Shown one piece after another: positions 27,300-36,600 of a stretch of 64,000 nucleotides of DNA. Every line of letters starts with the position of its first letter. The first letter of the stretch is position 1. Source of the stretch: Marivita lacus. GTDB taxonomy: Bacteria > Pseudomonadota > Alphaproteobacteria > Rhodobacterales > Rhodobacteraceae. The position numbers and the translations under genes were made by a program. The stretch spans positions 374,632-438,631 of the forward strand of contig NZ_BMFC01000001.1 of NCBI RefSeq assembly GCF_014637725.1, in the 5' to 3' direction. The notes beneath the pieces are model-generated. The model did not search any database and was not told the origin of the DNA. It saw only the letters and a list, made by a program, of their open reading frames with translations.

Positions 27300-27844
27300 G
27301 CACGAAAATGCACATCAAGAGCAGCGAGCGCGGTGTGATCCGGGTCTTCCACATTGACCTGCCGCGCGAAGCGGTCGACCGGTTTACCACGCAGGCGGGC
27401 ACCGGGGAATGGCCGGTGCAATACGCGCTTGGGGCGACATCGCTACGGGCGGCCTTTGTCGAAGTGGTCGACCTCCGCGATCTGGGGGAAATGTCGCTGT
27501 CGCAATACCTGGTCAGCGCCCATGACGTGAGCGGAGCGGATTTCGACAAGATGCGCCCGCGCCTCGATCAGCTGACGGGCTTCGCGCTCGTGCTGCCGTC
27601 ACAGGCTTTCGACCAGACCGAACAGGATCTGACCATCGCGGCACCCCTGCGCTGGGTCGGCACGTTCAACGAACCGAAACCCGCTCCGGGCGGAGCGCCG
27701 ATCCGCACGACATCGGCCAAGGGCATAGTCGGCACCCCGAAAGGTGGGGCACCAAAAACGTCGAACACCGCCATTTGGGTCGTCATCGGCCTGTTTTTCC
27801 TGGTCCCCCTGGCGGTCGTCGCCGCCCGGGTCCTGCTCAATTGA
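27296..27844 (+). CDS. Unknown protein with C-terminal membrane anchor, pyr operon
   Basis: The protein has 182 residues and starts at a GTG that overlaps the pyrB stop (GTGA). The first 130 residues look soluble (acidic, mixed alpha/beta), followed by a Pro/Gly/Lys-rich linker ([20 protein letters not shown]) and a single helix near the C-terminus ([24 protein letters not shown]). This is a tail-anchored topology, with the soluble domain likely facing the cytoplasm. I recognise no family. Its place between pyrB and a pyrC homologue suggests a link to that complex, which is inference. Confidence 0.82.
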   Translation: MSTKMHIKSSERGVIRVFHIDLPREAVDRFTTQAGTGEWPVQYALGATSLRAAFVEVVDLRDLGEMSLSQYLVSAHDVSGADFDKMRPRLDQLTGFALVLPSQAFDQTEQDLTIAAPLRWVGTFNEPKPAPGGAPIRTTSAKGIVGTPKGGAPKTSNTAIWVVIGLFFLVPLAVVAARVLLN

Positions 27845-27862
27845 TTGTTGCCGAAAGCGCCC

Positions 27863-28252
27863 ATGATCGAATTCAAACCTGATATGTCCACCTATATCCG
27901 CGCCCATGCGGTGATGACTCTGTTTGCAATGGCGGCGGGCATGGTCATCCTGTGGGTCCTTGGCAACCCGCATATCTGGACCGGCGCGATTGGGGGTCTG
28001 GCCGCCGTGGCCCTGCGGGGCTGGTACATGGCGGACGAGGTCATGGACGAGGTCTGGGTCCTGAACCGCACGGGCCTCAAGGGCCCTTACGAGCGTCAGG
28101 CCAACCTCGATGACATCGCAAAGTTGCGCATAATTGCCGGTTCAGTGCAGATCGTGACCAAATCGGGGTTGAAGCACCTCATCAAGTATCAACCCGACCC
28201 CAAGGCGGTGATCGACACGATCAACGCGGCGCGGCAGAAGCAGGCAGCGTGA
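27863..28252 (+). CDS. Unknown two-helix membrane protein, pyr operon
   Basis: The protein has 129 residues. ATG 27863 is chosen over TTG codons at 27845 and 27848. Two helices span about residues 15-35 and 40-56 (MTLFAMAAGMVILWVLG and GAIGGLAAVALRGWYM), followed by a cytoplasmic beta-rich tail (NRTGLKGPYERQANLDDI, VTKSGLKHLIKYQP) that resembles the small PH-like domains of bacterial membrane proteins. It starts 18 bp after the preceding gene and ends one base before the next start. No family is identified. Confidence 0.78.
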   Translation: MIEFKPDMSTYIRAHAVMTLFAMAAGMVILWVLGNPHIWTGAIGGLAAVALRGWYMADEVMDEVWVLNRTGLKGPYERQANLDDIAKLRIIAGSVQIVTKSGLKHLIKYQPDPKAVIDTINAARQKQAA

Positions 28253-28253
28253 C

Positions 28254-29549
28254 ATGACACTCCTTATCACGAATGCCCGGCTGATCGACCCGGACGCCGC
28301 CACCGTCAGGACGGGTGCCGTGCTGATCCGCAACGGTGTGATCGCAGAGGTGTTCGACACACCGGCACCCGAAATCAGCACGGACAATATCCCGTCCGAG
28401 AACCGCCGCGATGCCCGTGGCAAGTGCCTTGCCCCCGGCATCGTGGATATCGGCGTCAAGATCTGCGAGCCCGGAGAACGGCACAAGGAAAGCTATGGCT
28501 CGGCCGGGCTGGCCGCAGCAGCGGGCGGTGTGACCACCATCGTCACCCGTCCCGACACGAACCCCGCCATCGACACGCCTGAAACGCTCGAATTCGTGCG
28601 CCGCCGCGCCAACGAGGCGGCCCCCGTGCATGTCCTGCCCATGGCCGCCCTGACCAAGGGGCGCGACGGGCGCGAGATGACCGAGATCGGCTTCCTGATG
28701 GATGCCGGGGCCGTCGCCTTCACCGATTGCGACCGCGTTGTGCGCGACACCAAGGTGCTGAGCCGCGCGATGACCTATGCCCGCGCTTTGGGGGCGCTGA
28801 TTGTCGGACACCCGCAGGAACCCAACCTGTCCGCAGGCGCAGCCACCACATCGGGCAAGTTCGCCTCACTGCGCGGGTTGCCGAGTGTCACACCGATGGC
28901 CGAACGCATGGGGCTGGACCGGGATATCGCCCTGGTTGAAATGACCGGTGTGCGCTACCACGCCGACCAGATCACCACGACCCGCGCCCTGCCCGCGCTG
29001 GAACGGGCCAAGCGCAACGGCTTCGATGTCACGGCTGGTGTATCGATGCACCATCTGACGCTGAACGAATACGATGTTGCCGACTACCGCACCTTCTTCA
29101 AGGTCAAGCCGCCGCTTCGGTCCGAGGATGACCGGCAGGCAGTTGTCGAGGCGGTCAAGTCCGGCCTGATCGACGTGATCGGATCGTTCCACACGCCGCA
29201 GGACGAGGAAAGCAAACGCCTCCCCTTCGAGGAAGCCGCAAGCGGTGCCGTGGGTCTGGAGACGATGCTTCCGGTGCTGATGCGCCTCTATCATTCCGGC
29301 GATCTGGACCTGCCGACGCTGTTCCGCGCGCTGTCGTTGAACCCGGCCAAGCGGCTTGGCCTTGACTGCGGTCGCCTGACCAAGGGCGCGCCTGCGGACC
29401 TCGTTCTGTTCGATCCCGACAAGCCCATTGTTCTGGACCGGTTCGAACTGAAATCGAAGTCGAAAAACACGCCCTTTGACGGCGCAAGATTGCAGGGTAA
29501 GGTTCTCGAAACCTTCGTCAGCGGAACCTCGGTCTACCGGAGCACCTGA
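28254..29549 (+). CDS. pyrC: Dihydroorotase homologue, probably catalytically inactive (PyrC'-like)
   Basis: The protein has 431 residues and the amidohydrolase/PyrC fold throughout. The first metal motif, normally D-x-HVHLREPG, reads [10 protein letters not shown] here, so both histidines are replaced by Gly67 and Lys69. The last motif, normally TDHAPH, reads SFHTPQ, and the middle HxS region reads ADQITT. A His in GHPQEP is kept. With most zinc ligands missing, hydrolysis is unlikely. Pseudomonas has a comparable inactive PyrC' needed to assemble aspartate carbamoyltransferase. A true dihydroorotase should exist elsewhere. The stop overlaps the plsY start (TGATG). Confidence 0.85.
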   Translation: MTLLITNARLIDPDAATVRTGAVLIRNGVIAEVFDTPAPEISTDNIPSENRRDARGKCLAPGIVDIGVKICEPGERHKESYGSAGLAAAAGGVTTIVTRPDTNPAIDTPETLEFVRRRANEAAPVHVLPMAALTKGRDGREMTEIGFLMDAGAVAFTDCDRVVRDTKVLSRAMTYARALGALIVGHPQEPNLSAGAATTSGKFASLRGLPSVTPMAERMGLDRDIALVEMTGVRYHADQITTTRALPALERAKRNGFDVTAGVSMHHLTLNEYDVADYRTFFKVKPPLRSEDDRQAVVEAVKSGLIDVIGSFHTPQDEESKRLPFEEAASGAVGLETMLPVLMRLYHSGDLDLPTLFRALSLNPAKRLGLDCGRLTKGAPADLVLFDPDKPIVLDRFELKSKSKNTPFDGARLQGKVLETFVSGTSVYRST

Positions 29550-30160
29550 TGCCATCGCTTGAGACCAGCTTAACGCTTCTTGCCCTCTGGGGCGCTGTCG
29601 GCTATCTGCTGGGGTCCATCCCGTTCGGCTTGTTGCTGACACGGGCCTTGGGTCTGGGCAACCTGCGCGAAATCGGATCGGGCAATATCGGCGCGACCAA
29701 CGTGCTGCGCACCGGCAACAAGGGCGCGGCAGCCGCCACTCTTATTCTCGATGGGGCCAAGGGCGCAGCCGCCGTGTTGCTCGCCCGTTCCATGGCAGGC
29801 GAGGACGCCGCCCAGATCGCCGCGCTGATGGCCTTTCTGGGCCATTGCTTTCCGGTCTGGCTGGGCTTCAAGGGTGGCAAGGGTGTTGCAACATTCCTTG
29901 GCCTGATGCTGGCACTCGCATGGCCGGTGGGCCTTCTGGCCTGTGCCACGTGGTTCGCCACCGCCGTGATCAGCCGTATTTCCAGCCTGTCGGCACTGGT
30001 CGCGGCAACTTGGTCAACCCTGTGGTGCCTGCTTGTCGGTCAGGGACAGGTCTTTGTGCTCACCCTTGCGCTTGCGCTGCTGATCGTCTGGCGGCACCGC
30101 GAGAACATGGCGCGCCTCAAGGCGGGCACGGAACCCCGGATCGGCGGCAGCAAGGCCTGA
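29549..30160 (+). CDS. plsY: Glycerol-3-phosphate acyltransferase PlsY
   Basis: The protein has 203 residues with five or six hydrophobic helices. It transfers an acyl group from acyl-phosphate to glycerol-3-phosphate, the first step of phospholipid synthesis. Conserved motifs are [13 protein letters not shown] near the N-terminus, [19 protein letters not shown] around residues 40-57, and [18 protein letters not shown] near 100. It ends the pyrB operon, a common arrangement in this order. Confidence 0.95.
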   Translation: MPSLETSLTLLALWGAVGYLLGSIPFGLLLTRALGLGNLREIGSGNIGATNVLRTGNKGAAAATLILDGAKGAAAVLLARSMAGEDAAQIAALMAFLGHCFPVWLGFKGGKGVATFLGLMLALAWPVGLLACATWFATAVISRISSLSALVAATWSTLWCLLVGQGQVFVLTLALALLIVWRHRENMARLKAGTEPRIGGSKA

Positions 30161-30183
30161 GCTTCCGTTACAGGGAAGCTCAG
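30157..30183. terminator. Intrinsic terminator between plsY and msrA
   Basis: A 10-bp stem (ctgagcttcc / ggaagctcag) with a 7-nt loop starts in the plsY stop codon region. The convergent msrA stop is at 30194, so it can serve both directions. Confidence 0.7.
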
Positions 30184-30193
30184 GCATCTTTAC

Positions 30194-30700
30194 CTACTCC
30201 GCCGCGTCGCGCTTGGGCAGCACCCAATCCGGGCGCGGGAAATGGCAGGTGTAGCCATTCGGGAACCGCTCAAGATAATCCTGATGCTCAGGCTCGGCCT
30301 CCCAGAAATCGCCAACGGGCTCCACTTCGGTGACCACCTTGCCCGGCCAGATGCCGGACGCGTTCACATCGGCGATCGTGTCCTCGGCAACAGCTTTCTG
30401 CTGATCGTCGACATAGTAGATCGCCGAGCGATAGCTGAGCCCACGGTCATTGCCCTGCCGGTTGAGAGTGGTCGGATCGTGGATCTGAAAGAACACCTCA
30501 AGCAGCTTGCGATACGAGATCACGGACGGATCAAAGATGACCTCGATCCCCTCGGCATGGGTGCCATGATTGCGATAGGTCGCGTTGGGCACGTCGCCAC
30601 CCGTATAGCCCACGCGGGTTTCATGCACGCCGGGCAGCTTGCGGATCAGGTCCTGCATGCCCCAGAAACACCCCCCCGCCAGTACTGCACGTTCACTCAT
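30194..30700 (-). CDS. msrA: Peptide-methionine (S)-S-oxide reductase MsrA
   Basis: The protein has 168 residues. The catalytic motif GGCFWG is at residues 9-14, followed by [14 protein letters not shown] and [11 protein letters not shown], all diagnostic. It reduces the S epimer of methionine sulfoxide in damaged proteins. ATG 30700 overlaps the msrB stop (ATGA), so the two are translated as a pair. Confidence 0.97.
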   Translation of the reverse strand: MSERAVLAGGCFWGMQDLIRKLPGVHETRVGYTGGDVPNATYRNHGTHAEGIEVIFDPSVISYRKLLEVFFQIHDPTTLNRQGNDRGLSYRSAIYYVDDQQKAVAEDTIADVNASGIWPGKVVTEVEPVGDFWEAEPEHQDYLERFPNGYTCHFPRPDWVLPKRDAAE

Positions 30701-31146
30701 GCCACATCCTCCACTTGATCCAGATAAGCGCCATAGCCCTCGGCCTCCATCTCGTCGCGATGGATGAACCGCAGGCTGGCGGAATTGATGCAATAGCGGA
30801 GACCACCCCGGTCGCGCGGGCCGTCCGGGAACACATGGCCCAGATGGCTGTCCCCATGGGCAGAGCGCACCTCCGTGCGGACCATCCCAAGGCTCATGTC
30901 GCGCAATTCGGTGACATGCGCCGGTTCGATCGGCTTGGTAAAGCTGGGCCAGCCGCAGCCCGACTCGTACTTGTCGGCGCTGGCGAACAGCGGCTCACCG
31001 CTGACGATATCCACGTAGATGCCGGGTTCCTTGTTGTTGAGGTACTCCCCCGTGCCGGGCCGTTCCGTCCCGCTTTCCTGCGTGACGTAGAACTGCTCCG
31101 GGGTCAGCGTCGCAATGACATCCGGGTTCTTTTCGTATTTGGGCAT
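30697..31146 (-). CDS. msrB: Peptide-methionine (R)-S-oxide reductase MsrB, zinc-free type
   Basis: The protein has 149 residues, SelR domain. The catalytic Cys is in [11 protein letters not shown], and a second Cys in SGCGWPSF can resolve the sulfenic acid. The two CxxC pairs that hold zinc in many MsrB proteins are missing; the position of the first reads [11 protein letters not shown]. This variant is known. It reduces the R epimer, complementing MsrA in the same operon. Confidence 0.95.
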   Translation of the reverse strand: MPKYEKNPDVIATLTPEQFYVTQESGTERPGTGEYLNNKEPGIYVDIVSGEPLFASADKYESGCGWPSFTKPIEPAHVTELRDMSLGMVRTEVRSAHGDSHLGHVFPDGPRDRGGLRYCINSASLRFIHRDEMEAEGYGAYLDQVEDVA

Positions 31147-31211
31147 AGATCGCCTCCTGTCCGTGAGCTTGTCCCTATAGATGGCGCGGATCGGTCAAAG
31201 TCCAACCCCTG

Positions 31212-33221
31212 TTACAGCGCGGTCTCCCGAGCGTGAGCCGCGATGCGGGGTCGCCCCGTCGCCTCGACGACGATCCGCGCCTCGACGAACATCTCGCGGG
31301 CCTCGATCTCGGCCCGCTTGACCTCGCGCGTGACCTGCAGATGCACCGAGGCCGCGCCTGCCGCTTCGGCATCCTGGGTCGCAACCGCGCTCAACGCCGT
31401 CTCGAGACGCGTCATCGCGGCCTCGGCCGTCTGGAAATCCTGCGGCGCGTCGGGCAAATGCGCGCGGAAAAGACCCTCGGACGGGCTGCTCACCAAACCC
31501 TCCCGCAGCATACGGATACGTCCCGTGACCGCACCGATCGCATTGGCCACATCCCCATGCTCGGGCAGCAACATCTCGGCATTCAGATACGCCCCCACCG
31601 CCGGATAGGTTGTCTGCGCCGATGCGCCCAGCCCCACGACCGGCACGCTCAACCCGGCACTGAGGCGCACAAGCCCCGGCACCTGCCGCAATCCGCGTTG
31701 CAACAACGGATGCACGGCAAGCATTGCCGGGTCGTCCAACCCGTCCTCGGCAAAAGCCGCCTCAAGCAGCGCGGTTCCGGTGGCGTGCGTCAACGCATCG
31801 ACGATCTGGCCTGCCATCTCTTGCGGGGAGTGCGCATGGCGCTCTCCCGATCCGGCCCGATTGCGCGCCAGCAACGCCAACGCCTTTTCCGACGCCGAGG
31901 CGTCCCAATGGGTGAACCGCCCCAGCACATGAAGCGCATCCGTCGGCGTTGGACCAGCCACCTGAACCAGCCCCCGCGACACCAAGAGCCGCAGCGACTG
32001 GGCTTCCAGACGCGTTTGCACGACGGATCCCAAGGGCTGCGGCGGAACGGTGATCCGGTCCAGCACCGCGCGCTCCCGTTCGGACAGTCCAACTGCATCC
32101 TGACCTTCGACCAGGCGCACGAAGCGCGCATCGTATTCTCCCGGCACAGCGCGGTTCAGTTGCGCGTCCAGCGCGCGATGCACCACCTCTGGCGCGTCCT
32201 GCGCCACCAGGGCGACAGGCAGCACCCGCCTCGGCCCAAGGCTCACGCCGCCGCTCAGACCTTCGCTGGTCAACCGGACCTCGCTGTCACCGCCCAGCCC
32301 ATGCGTGCGCATCGCCACTGCCTCGACCATGGTGCGATGCGGCCCAACCCGTGCGCCATCGGGGTCGATCACCGGCTGGCCGTTGCGCAGAACCGCGATA
32401 TCCGTCGTCGTCCCGCCGATATCCGACACCAGCGCGTGATCCGCCCGCGTCAGCCACCGCGCCCCGACGATGGAGGCGGCAGGCCCGCTCAGGATGGTCT
32501 CGATGGGACGCTCCTGCGCCTGTGCCGCCGACATCAGCGCACCGTCGCCCCGGACGACCATCAGCGGCGCATCGATGCCAATTTCGCGCAGGGCCCCTTC
32601 GGCCCGCCCGATCAACCGATGGGTCAGACCGATCAGCCGCGCGTTGAGAACCGCCGTCAGCGCCCGTTTCGGACCCCCCAGCTTGGCCGACAGCTCATGC
32701 GAACAGGTGACGGGTCGCCCGGTCGCCAGCCGAACCGCATCCCGCGCGGCCACCTCGTGCGCCGGGTTGCGGGTGCCGAATTGCGCAGCGATGGCAAAGG
32801 CCGACACGTCCTGCGAGCTGGCCCAATCCGCGATCCGCTGCACATCCAGCGGCGCAACCTCGGCCCCGCCGTGGCTGTGGCCCCCAGGCAACACCAAGAC
32901 CGGATCGCCGCCAAGCGCATCGGCCAGACCCTGCGCTGCCAGATCGCGCTCGGAAAAGCCGATATAGATCAACGCCACGCGCGCGCCCTGCCCTTCGACC
33001 AGAGCATTGGTGGCAAGCGTCGTCGACAGCGAGGCCAGCGCGATGTCTTGTGGAGCCACGGACGAGTTGGCCAGCACCGCCTGAACCGCTTCGCGCACAC
33101 CGATGGCCAGATCCTGTCGCGTCGTCAGCGCCTTGGCACTGGCGATCACCGCGTCTTCGTCGCGCATCAGCACCGCGTCGGTATAGGTACCGCCGGTGTC
33201 CACACCCAATAGAATTGCCAT
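31212..33221 (-). CDS. Hydantoinase/oxoprolinase family protein (HyuA-like)
   Basis: The protein has 669 residues and covers the N-terminal and ATPase-like parts of the HyuA family. The first phosphate-binding motif is LLGVDTGGTYTDAVL at residues 4-18, the second VSDIGGTTTDIAVLRNG near 268. The family hydrolyses hydantoins or 5-oxoproline using ATP, usually with a HyuB subunit. No hyuB is adjacent, so the substrate is uncertain. It lies downstream of msrB in the same direction with a 65-bp gap. Confidence 0.9.
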   Translation of the reverse strand: MAILLGVDTGGTYTDAVLMRDEDAVIASAKALTTRQDLAIGVREAVQAVLANSSVAPQDIALASLSTTLATNALVEGQGARVALIYIGFSERDLAAQGLADALGGDPVLVLPGGHSHGGAEVAPLDVQRIADWASSQDVSAFAIAAQFGTRNPAHEVAARDAVRLATGRPVTCSHELSAKLGGPKRALTAVLNARLIGLTHRLIGRAEGALREIGIDAPLMVVRGDGALMSAAQAQERPIETILSGPAASIVGARWLTRADHALVSDIGGTTTDIAVLRNGQPVIDPDGARVGPHRTMVEAVAMRTHGLGGDSEVRLTSEGLSGGVSLGPRRVLPVALVAQDAPEVVHRALDAQLNRAVPGEYDARFVRLVEGQDAVGLSERERAVLDRITVPPQPLGSVVQTRLEAQSLRLLVSRGLVQVAGPTPTDALHVLGRFTHWDASASEKALALLARNRAGSGERHAHSPQEMAGQIVDALTHATGTALLEAAFAEDGLDDPAMLAVHPLLQRGLRQVPGLVRLSAGLSVPVVGLGASAQTTYPAVGAYLNAEMLLPEHGDVANAIGAVTGRIRMLREGLVSSPSEGLFRAHLPDAPQDFQTAEAAMTRLETALSAVATQDAEAAGAASVHLQVTREVKRAEIEAREMFVEARIVVEATGRPRIAAHARETAL

Positions 33222-33248
33222 AACGCCGCCTCCTGCGATGGACCTAGC

Positions 33249-34307
33249 CTAGTCGCCCGACTTGGCCCGCGCGTTTGCGACATCGGCAAGTCGCATCACG
33301 GCCCAGCGCGCGGCATCGGCGACGGTTTCATCGGGATCGTCCACCAATCCCTGCGCCACGGCCCGCAAGTTCGGCGCTCCGGAATTGCCGATGGCATAAA
33401 GCACGTTGCGGACAAAACGGTTGCGCCCGATCCGCTTGATCGGAGATCCCGAGAACCGCTCGCGGAACGCCACATCATCCAGTTGCGCCAGTTCCGCGAG
33501 GTCGGGTGCCAACAGATCATCGCGTGCATGGTACTTCACTTCCGATGCGCGACTGGCGAACTTGTTCCAGGGACAGACGGCGAGGCAATCGTCACAGCCA
33601 TAAATCCGGTTGCCCATCAACGCGCGCAGGTCCTCATCGACCGGCCCGTGATGTTCGATGGTCAGGTAGGAGATGCACCGCCGCGCATCGAGCTGGTAGG
33701 GCACAGGAAATGCCTCCGTCGGGCACACGTCCAGACACTTGCGGCACGACCCGCAATGATCGACCTCGGCCGGGTCGGGCACCAGGTCCAGCGTCGTGAA
33801 CACCGATCCGATAAAGAACCACGACCCCAGATCACGCGATACGAGGTTCGTGTGCTTGCCCTGCCACCCAAGCCCCGCCGCCTGCCCCAGCGCTTTTTCC
33901 GGCACGGGTGCCGTGTCCACGAACACCTTCACCTCGCCGCCGGCCTCGGCAATCAGCCAGCGCGCCAGCCGCTTGAGCCGTTTCTTGAGCACATCATGAT
34001 AATCGCGGTTCTGCGCATAGACCGAAATCGCAGCCTGTTCGGGATGCTCCAGCAATTCCAAAGGATCGTGATCCGGCCCGTAATTCTCGGCCAGCATGAT
34101 CACCGAGCGCGCCTCTGGCCACAGCACCTGCGGCGCACCACGCCAATGCGCACGGTCCTCCAGCCACCCCATCTGGCCGTGATACCCCTTGTCCAGAAAC
34201 GCCTGCAGTCGCGCGGGCACCTCCGGCACGTCCCAGGGCCGACAGATGTGACAGGCCGAAAACCCTTCGGCGATCGCCTGCGATTTTATCCGGGCTGTCA
34301 GGTCCAT
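33249..34307 (-). CDS. queG: Epoxyqueuosine reductase QueG
   Basis: The protein has 352 residues and reduces epoxyqueuosine to queuosine in tRNA anticodons, using cobalamin and two 4Fe-4S clusters. The clusters are held by [16 protein letters not shown] and [13 protein letters not shown] (about residues 190-250). The cobalamin-region motif is [20 protein letters not shown] near 130-150. ATG 34307 follows a G-rich ribosome site. The C-terminal 80 residues carry a HEAT-like repeat common to the family. Confidence 0.96.
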   Translation of the reverse strand: MDLTARIKSQAIAEGFSACHICRPWDVPEVPARLQAFLDKGYHGQMGWLEDRAHWRGAPQVLWPEARSVIMLAENYGPDHDPLELLEHPEQAAISVYAQNRDYHDVLKKRLKRLARWLIAEAGGEVKVFVDTAPVPEKALGQAAGLGWQGKHTNLVSRDLGSWFFIGSVFTTLDLVPDPAEVDHCGSCRKCLDVCPTEAFPVPYQLDARRCISYLTIEHHGPVDEDLRALMGNRIYGCDDCLAVCPWNKFASRASEVKYHARDDLLAPDLAELAQLDDVAFRERFSGSPIKRIGRNRFVRNVLYAIGNSGAPNLRAVAQGLVDDPDETVADAARWAVMRLADVANARAKSGD

Positions 34308-34317
34308 CCCCGCCCCT

Positions 34318-34341
34318 GTCTTCTTCTTTTTCCAAATATGC
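34318..34341 (+). repeat. Dispersed repeat, copy A (TCTTCTTTTT-CAAATATGC family)
   Basis: The copy reads gtcttcttctttttccaaat then atgc. It lies 10 bases upstream of the queG start. On the minus (mRNA) strand it becomes GGAAAAAGAAGAAGAC in the 5' leader. Confidence 0.75.
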
Positions 34342-34410
34342 CGGGGGGTCGTCCATTGTGGCGCCATTGGTTCAAGCCCAATGGACGACGGGGCTGGCAC
34401 CCCAGTGGCG

Positions 34411-34430
34411 GATTTTTCGGACGAAAAATC
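34411..34430. terminator. AT-arm hairpin between GST and queG
   Basis: A 9-bp stem (gatttttcg / cgaaaaatc) with a 2-nt centre is placed just after the GST stop on the minus strand. It resembles the A5/T5-armed palindrome at 12051. A terminator role is likely but not certain. Confidence 0.45.
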
Positions 34431-34439
34431 TGCCCTGCC

Positions 34440-35105
34440 TCAAAAATCCAGATCGGCATAATGCGGTGGTTGGGGGAACCCCGGAACCTGATCGGCAAGG
34501 ATCGACCGAAAGGCCGGGCGCGACTTGATCTTGGCATACCAATCCTTGACCACCGCGCTGCGGTTCCAGTCCACGTCACGGATATAATCCAGCGAAGACA
34601 GATGCGCGGCCGCTGCGAAATCCGCCAGCGTCATCGTGTCGCCCGCCAGCCAACGGCGGTGATCCAGAAGCCACGCCATGTAATCGAGGTGATACTTGAT
34701 CGCCTTGGCCCCTGCCTTGACATTTCCACTGTCCGGAAAACCTTGCTTGGTGACCTTCTTGTTCACCCGCTCATAAAGCAGCTTGGACGTGACCTCGTTG
34801 TGGAACTTGTCGTCGAACCAGCCCACAAGGCGCCGCACTTCGTAGCGCGCATCAAGCGAGCGGGGCATCAGCGGCGGTGCGGGATACTTCTCTTCGAGAT
34901 ATTCACAGATTGCTGCACTTTCGGCCATGGTGCGCCCGTCGATCTTGAGAACAGGAACCTTGGCAGCAGGGTTGCGGCGCAGGAAATCCGGGTCTTTTTC
35001 CCAGTACTTCTCTTCGATCAGTTCGCACTCGATCTTCTTTTCCGCAAGGCTCAGCCGGACCTTCCGACAGAACGGAGACAACGGAACATGATACAGTTTG
35101 GCCAT
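34440..35105 (-). CDS. Glutathione S-transferase family protein
   Basis: The protein has 221 residues. The N-terminal thioredoxin-like domain reads MAKLYHVPLSPFCRKVRLSL, with Ser10/Cys13 positioned like the active-site residue of beta/zeta-type GSTs. The glutathione-binding cis-Pro is in AAKVPVLKIDG, followed by AESAAICEYLEEKYP. The helical C-terminal domain starts near 90. ATG 35105 is chosen; a TTG or longer start upstream is rejected. Substrate unknown. Confidence 0.92.
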   Translation of the reverse strand: MAKLYHVPLSPFCRKVRLSLAEKKIECELIEEKYWEKDPDFLRRNPAAKVPVLKIDGRTMAESAAICEYLEEKYPAPPLMPRSLDARYEVRRLVGWFDDKFHNEVTSKLLYERVNKKVTKQGFPDSGNVKAGAKAIKYHLDYMAWLLDHRRWLAGDTMTLADFAAAAHLSSLDYIRDVDWNRSAVVKDWYAKIKSRPAFRSILADQVPGFPQPPHYADLDF

Positions 35106-35227
35106 GCGAAGAGGGTCCCGAAGATGGTGGTTCAGACGTCCACTAATTGCCGCGAAGCGCCCCACAATACAATGGCCCCGCGCCGGTTTAATCCCGTTCG
35201 CGCGGTTTTCGTCTCATCTGCGCAGGC

Positions 35228-36013
35228 TCAATTCTGGAAACAGGCGGCCCGTCCGTCCTGATTGATGGTCTCCGCACCGCCCCGGATCGACCGGGCGCGC
35301 CGCTCCACAAAATCGCTGGGCCTCGAGGCCGATCTTGTCTTCGGGGACGGCAGGATCGCCGCCAGTCTTGCCGCCTGTAGCGCGCTGAGATCGCGGGCAT
35401 CGACGCCGAAATAATGCTGCGCCGCCGCCTGCACACCGAACACGCCCTCGTCGAATTCGGCCACGTTCAGATACAGCTCGAGGATGCGCCGCTTCGACCA
35501 CATCGCCTCTGAAACCGGGGTCAGCACCGCCTCCATACCCTTGCGCGCCCAGGACCGCTGCTGCCAAAGGAACACGTTCTTGACGACCTGTTGCGAGATG
35601 GTCGAAGCGCCCCGCGCGCCGCCTGCTTCGATCGCAGCCTGGATCGCGGCAACATCGAACCCCCAATGCAGACAGAAATTCGCGTCCTCTGCCGCGACCG
35701 CAGAGCGGAACATCACGGGCGCAATCTGATCGGCATCGACCCAGACCTGATCGACCGGCGCCCCGAGACGCCGACCTTCTGACCACATGGTGTGCGTCGT
35801 CGGCGGGTTCACGAAACCGAACAAGACCACCAACGCAAGCACCAGCACGATCAGTCCCAGACCCGCACGAACGCTCCATTTCAGCAGCCAGCGATAGGGT
35901 GCGAGGATCTTGTCCACCAGCCCCGGCTCTTTGGCCACGCGCGCGCGCTTGGACTTCGGCTTGTCCAGCCGAGGCCCCTGCTGAGATGTGTCTTTGGGTT
36001 TACCGCTCGCCAT
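35228..36013 (-). CDS. mtgA: Monofunctional peptidoglycan transglycosylase MtgA
   Basis: The protein has 261 residues from ATG 36013; in-frame ATGs at 36040 and 36052 are alternatives. A basic tail precedes one membrane helix (about 37-57, AGLGLIVLVLALVVLFGF). The GT51 domain follows, with the catalytic motif EDANFCLHWGFD and GASTISQQVVKNVFLW, then RILELYLNVAEF. It polymerises lipid II glycan strands on the periplasmic face without a transpeptidase domain. Confidence 0.93.
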   Translation of the reverse strand: MASGKPKDTSQQGPRLDKPKSKRARVAKEPGLVDKILAPYRWLLKWSVRAGLGLIVLVLALVVLFGFVNPPTTHTMWSEGRRLGAPVDQVWVDADQIAPVMFRSAVAAEDANFCLHWGFDVAAIQAAIEAGGARGASTISQQVVKNVFLWQQRSWARKGMEAVLTPVSEAMWSKRRILELYLNVAEFDEGVFGVQAAAQHYFGVDARDLSALQAARLAAILPSPKTRSASRPSDFVERRARSIRGGAETINQDGRAACFQN

Positions 36014-36171
36014 CGCAGGCACATTAGGCGCAACTGCCATCCAAGAAAACATCCTCTGTGATCCGATCCACCCTCCGGCGTAGCGGTGGTTTCCGTTACA
36101 AGCTGGACATCCGCGTGGCAACACGGTGAAACCTGTTTGCTTTTTGCCCGATATCGCACAAGACCAAGAGC

Positions 36172-36519
36172 ATGCTCATGCTTTTCGTGCTCTTGGGAAT
36201 TTACGCGGCCAGCATCTGGTTGGCCTGCGCCTATACTCTGCCCGGTCAGGCGCTGGTCCAAGGCATAGGTCTCATGTCCGTGGCGGGGGTGGCCGCGCTG
36301 ACGCTCTGGCTGCTTGTTCGCGCTGGCTATCTTGAGGCGTGGCTTGCCATCGCTCTTGTCGGTGTGATCGCGCTGCCGGCAAGCCTGATCGGACTCGGCC
36401 TGACCATGGGTGGTCTCATCCGCATCACCGCAAGAAAACGGAATTGGGTATTTGTGCTGACCCGTCTTGGGGCATCGGTGCCAATCGTACTTGGCGCCGC
36501 TCTCCTGCTTGCGCGCTGA
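36172..36519 (+). CDS. Small membrane protein, unknown
   Basis: The protein has 115 residues, almost entirely hydrophobic, with four predicted helices (about 2-20, 25-48, 53-78, 93-113) joined by short basic turns (ITARKRNW). It starts at ATG 36172 or 36178. It is divergent from mtgA and followed by a good terminator, so it is probably a single-gene unit. No family recognised. Confidence 0.68.
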   Translation: MLMLFVLLGIYAASIWLACAYTLPGQALVQGIGLMSVAGVAALTLWLLVRAGYLEAWLAIALVGVIALPASLIGLGLTMGGLIRITARKRNWVFVLTRLGASVPIVLGAALLLAR

Positions 36520-36554
36520 GCGCAGCAAATCCGCAAAATATCCTCACCATGAAA

Positions 36555-36576
36555 AACCCGGCCAGATGGCCGGGTT
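36555..36576. terminator. Intrinsic terminator ahead of gltB 3' end
   Basis: The stem aacccggcca / tggccgggtt has a 2-nt centre (or nine pairs and a 4-nt loop), with an A-run before it and a T-rich stretch after it. It lies between convergent genes and serves both the small membrane gene and gltB. Confidence 0.75.
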
Positions 36577-36600
36577 CTTGATGTCAACGCATCGCCGCGC

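Noticed and set aside
31233-33212. A 659-residue open frame opposite the hydantoinase-like gene
   Set aside because: Antisense artefact of codon bias; the minus-strand protein has two clear phosphate-binding motifs.
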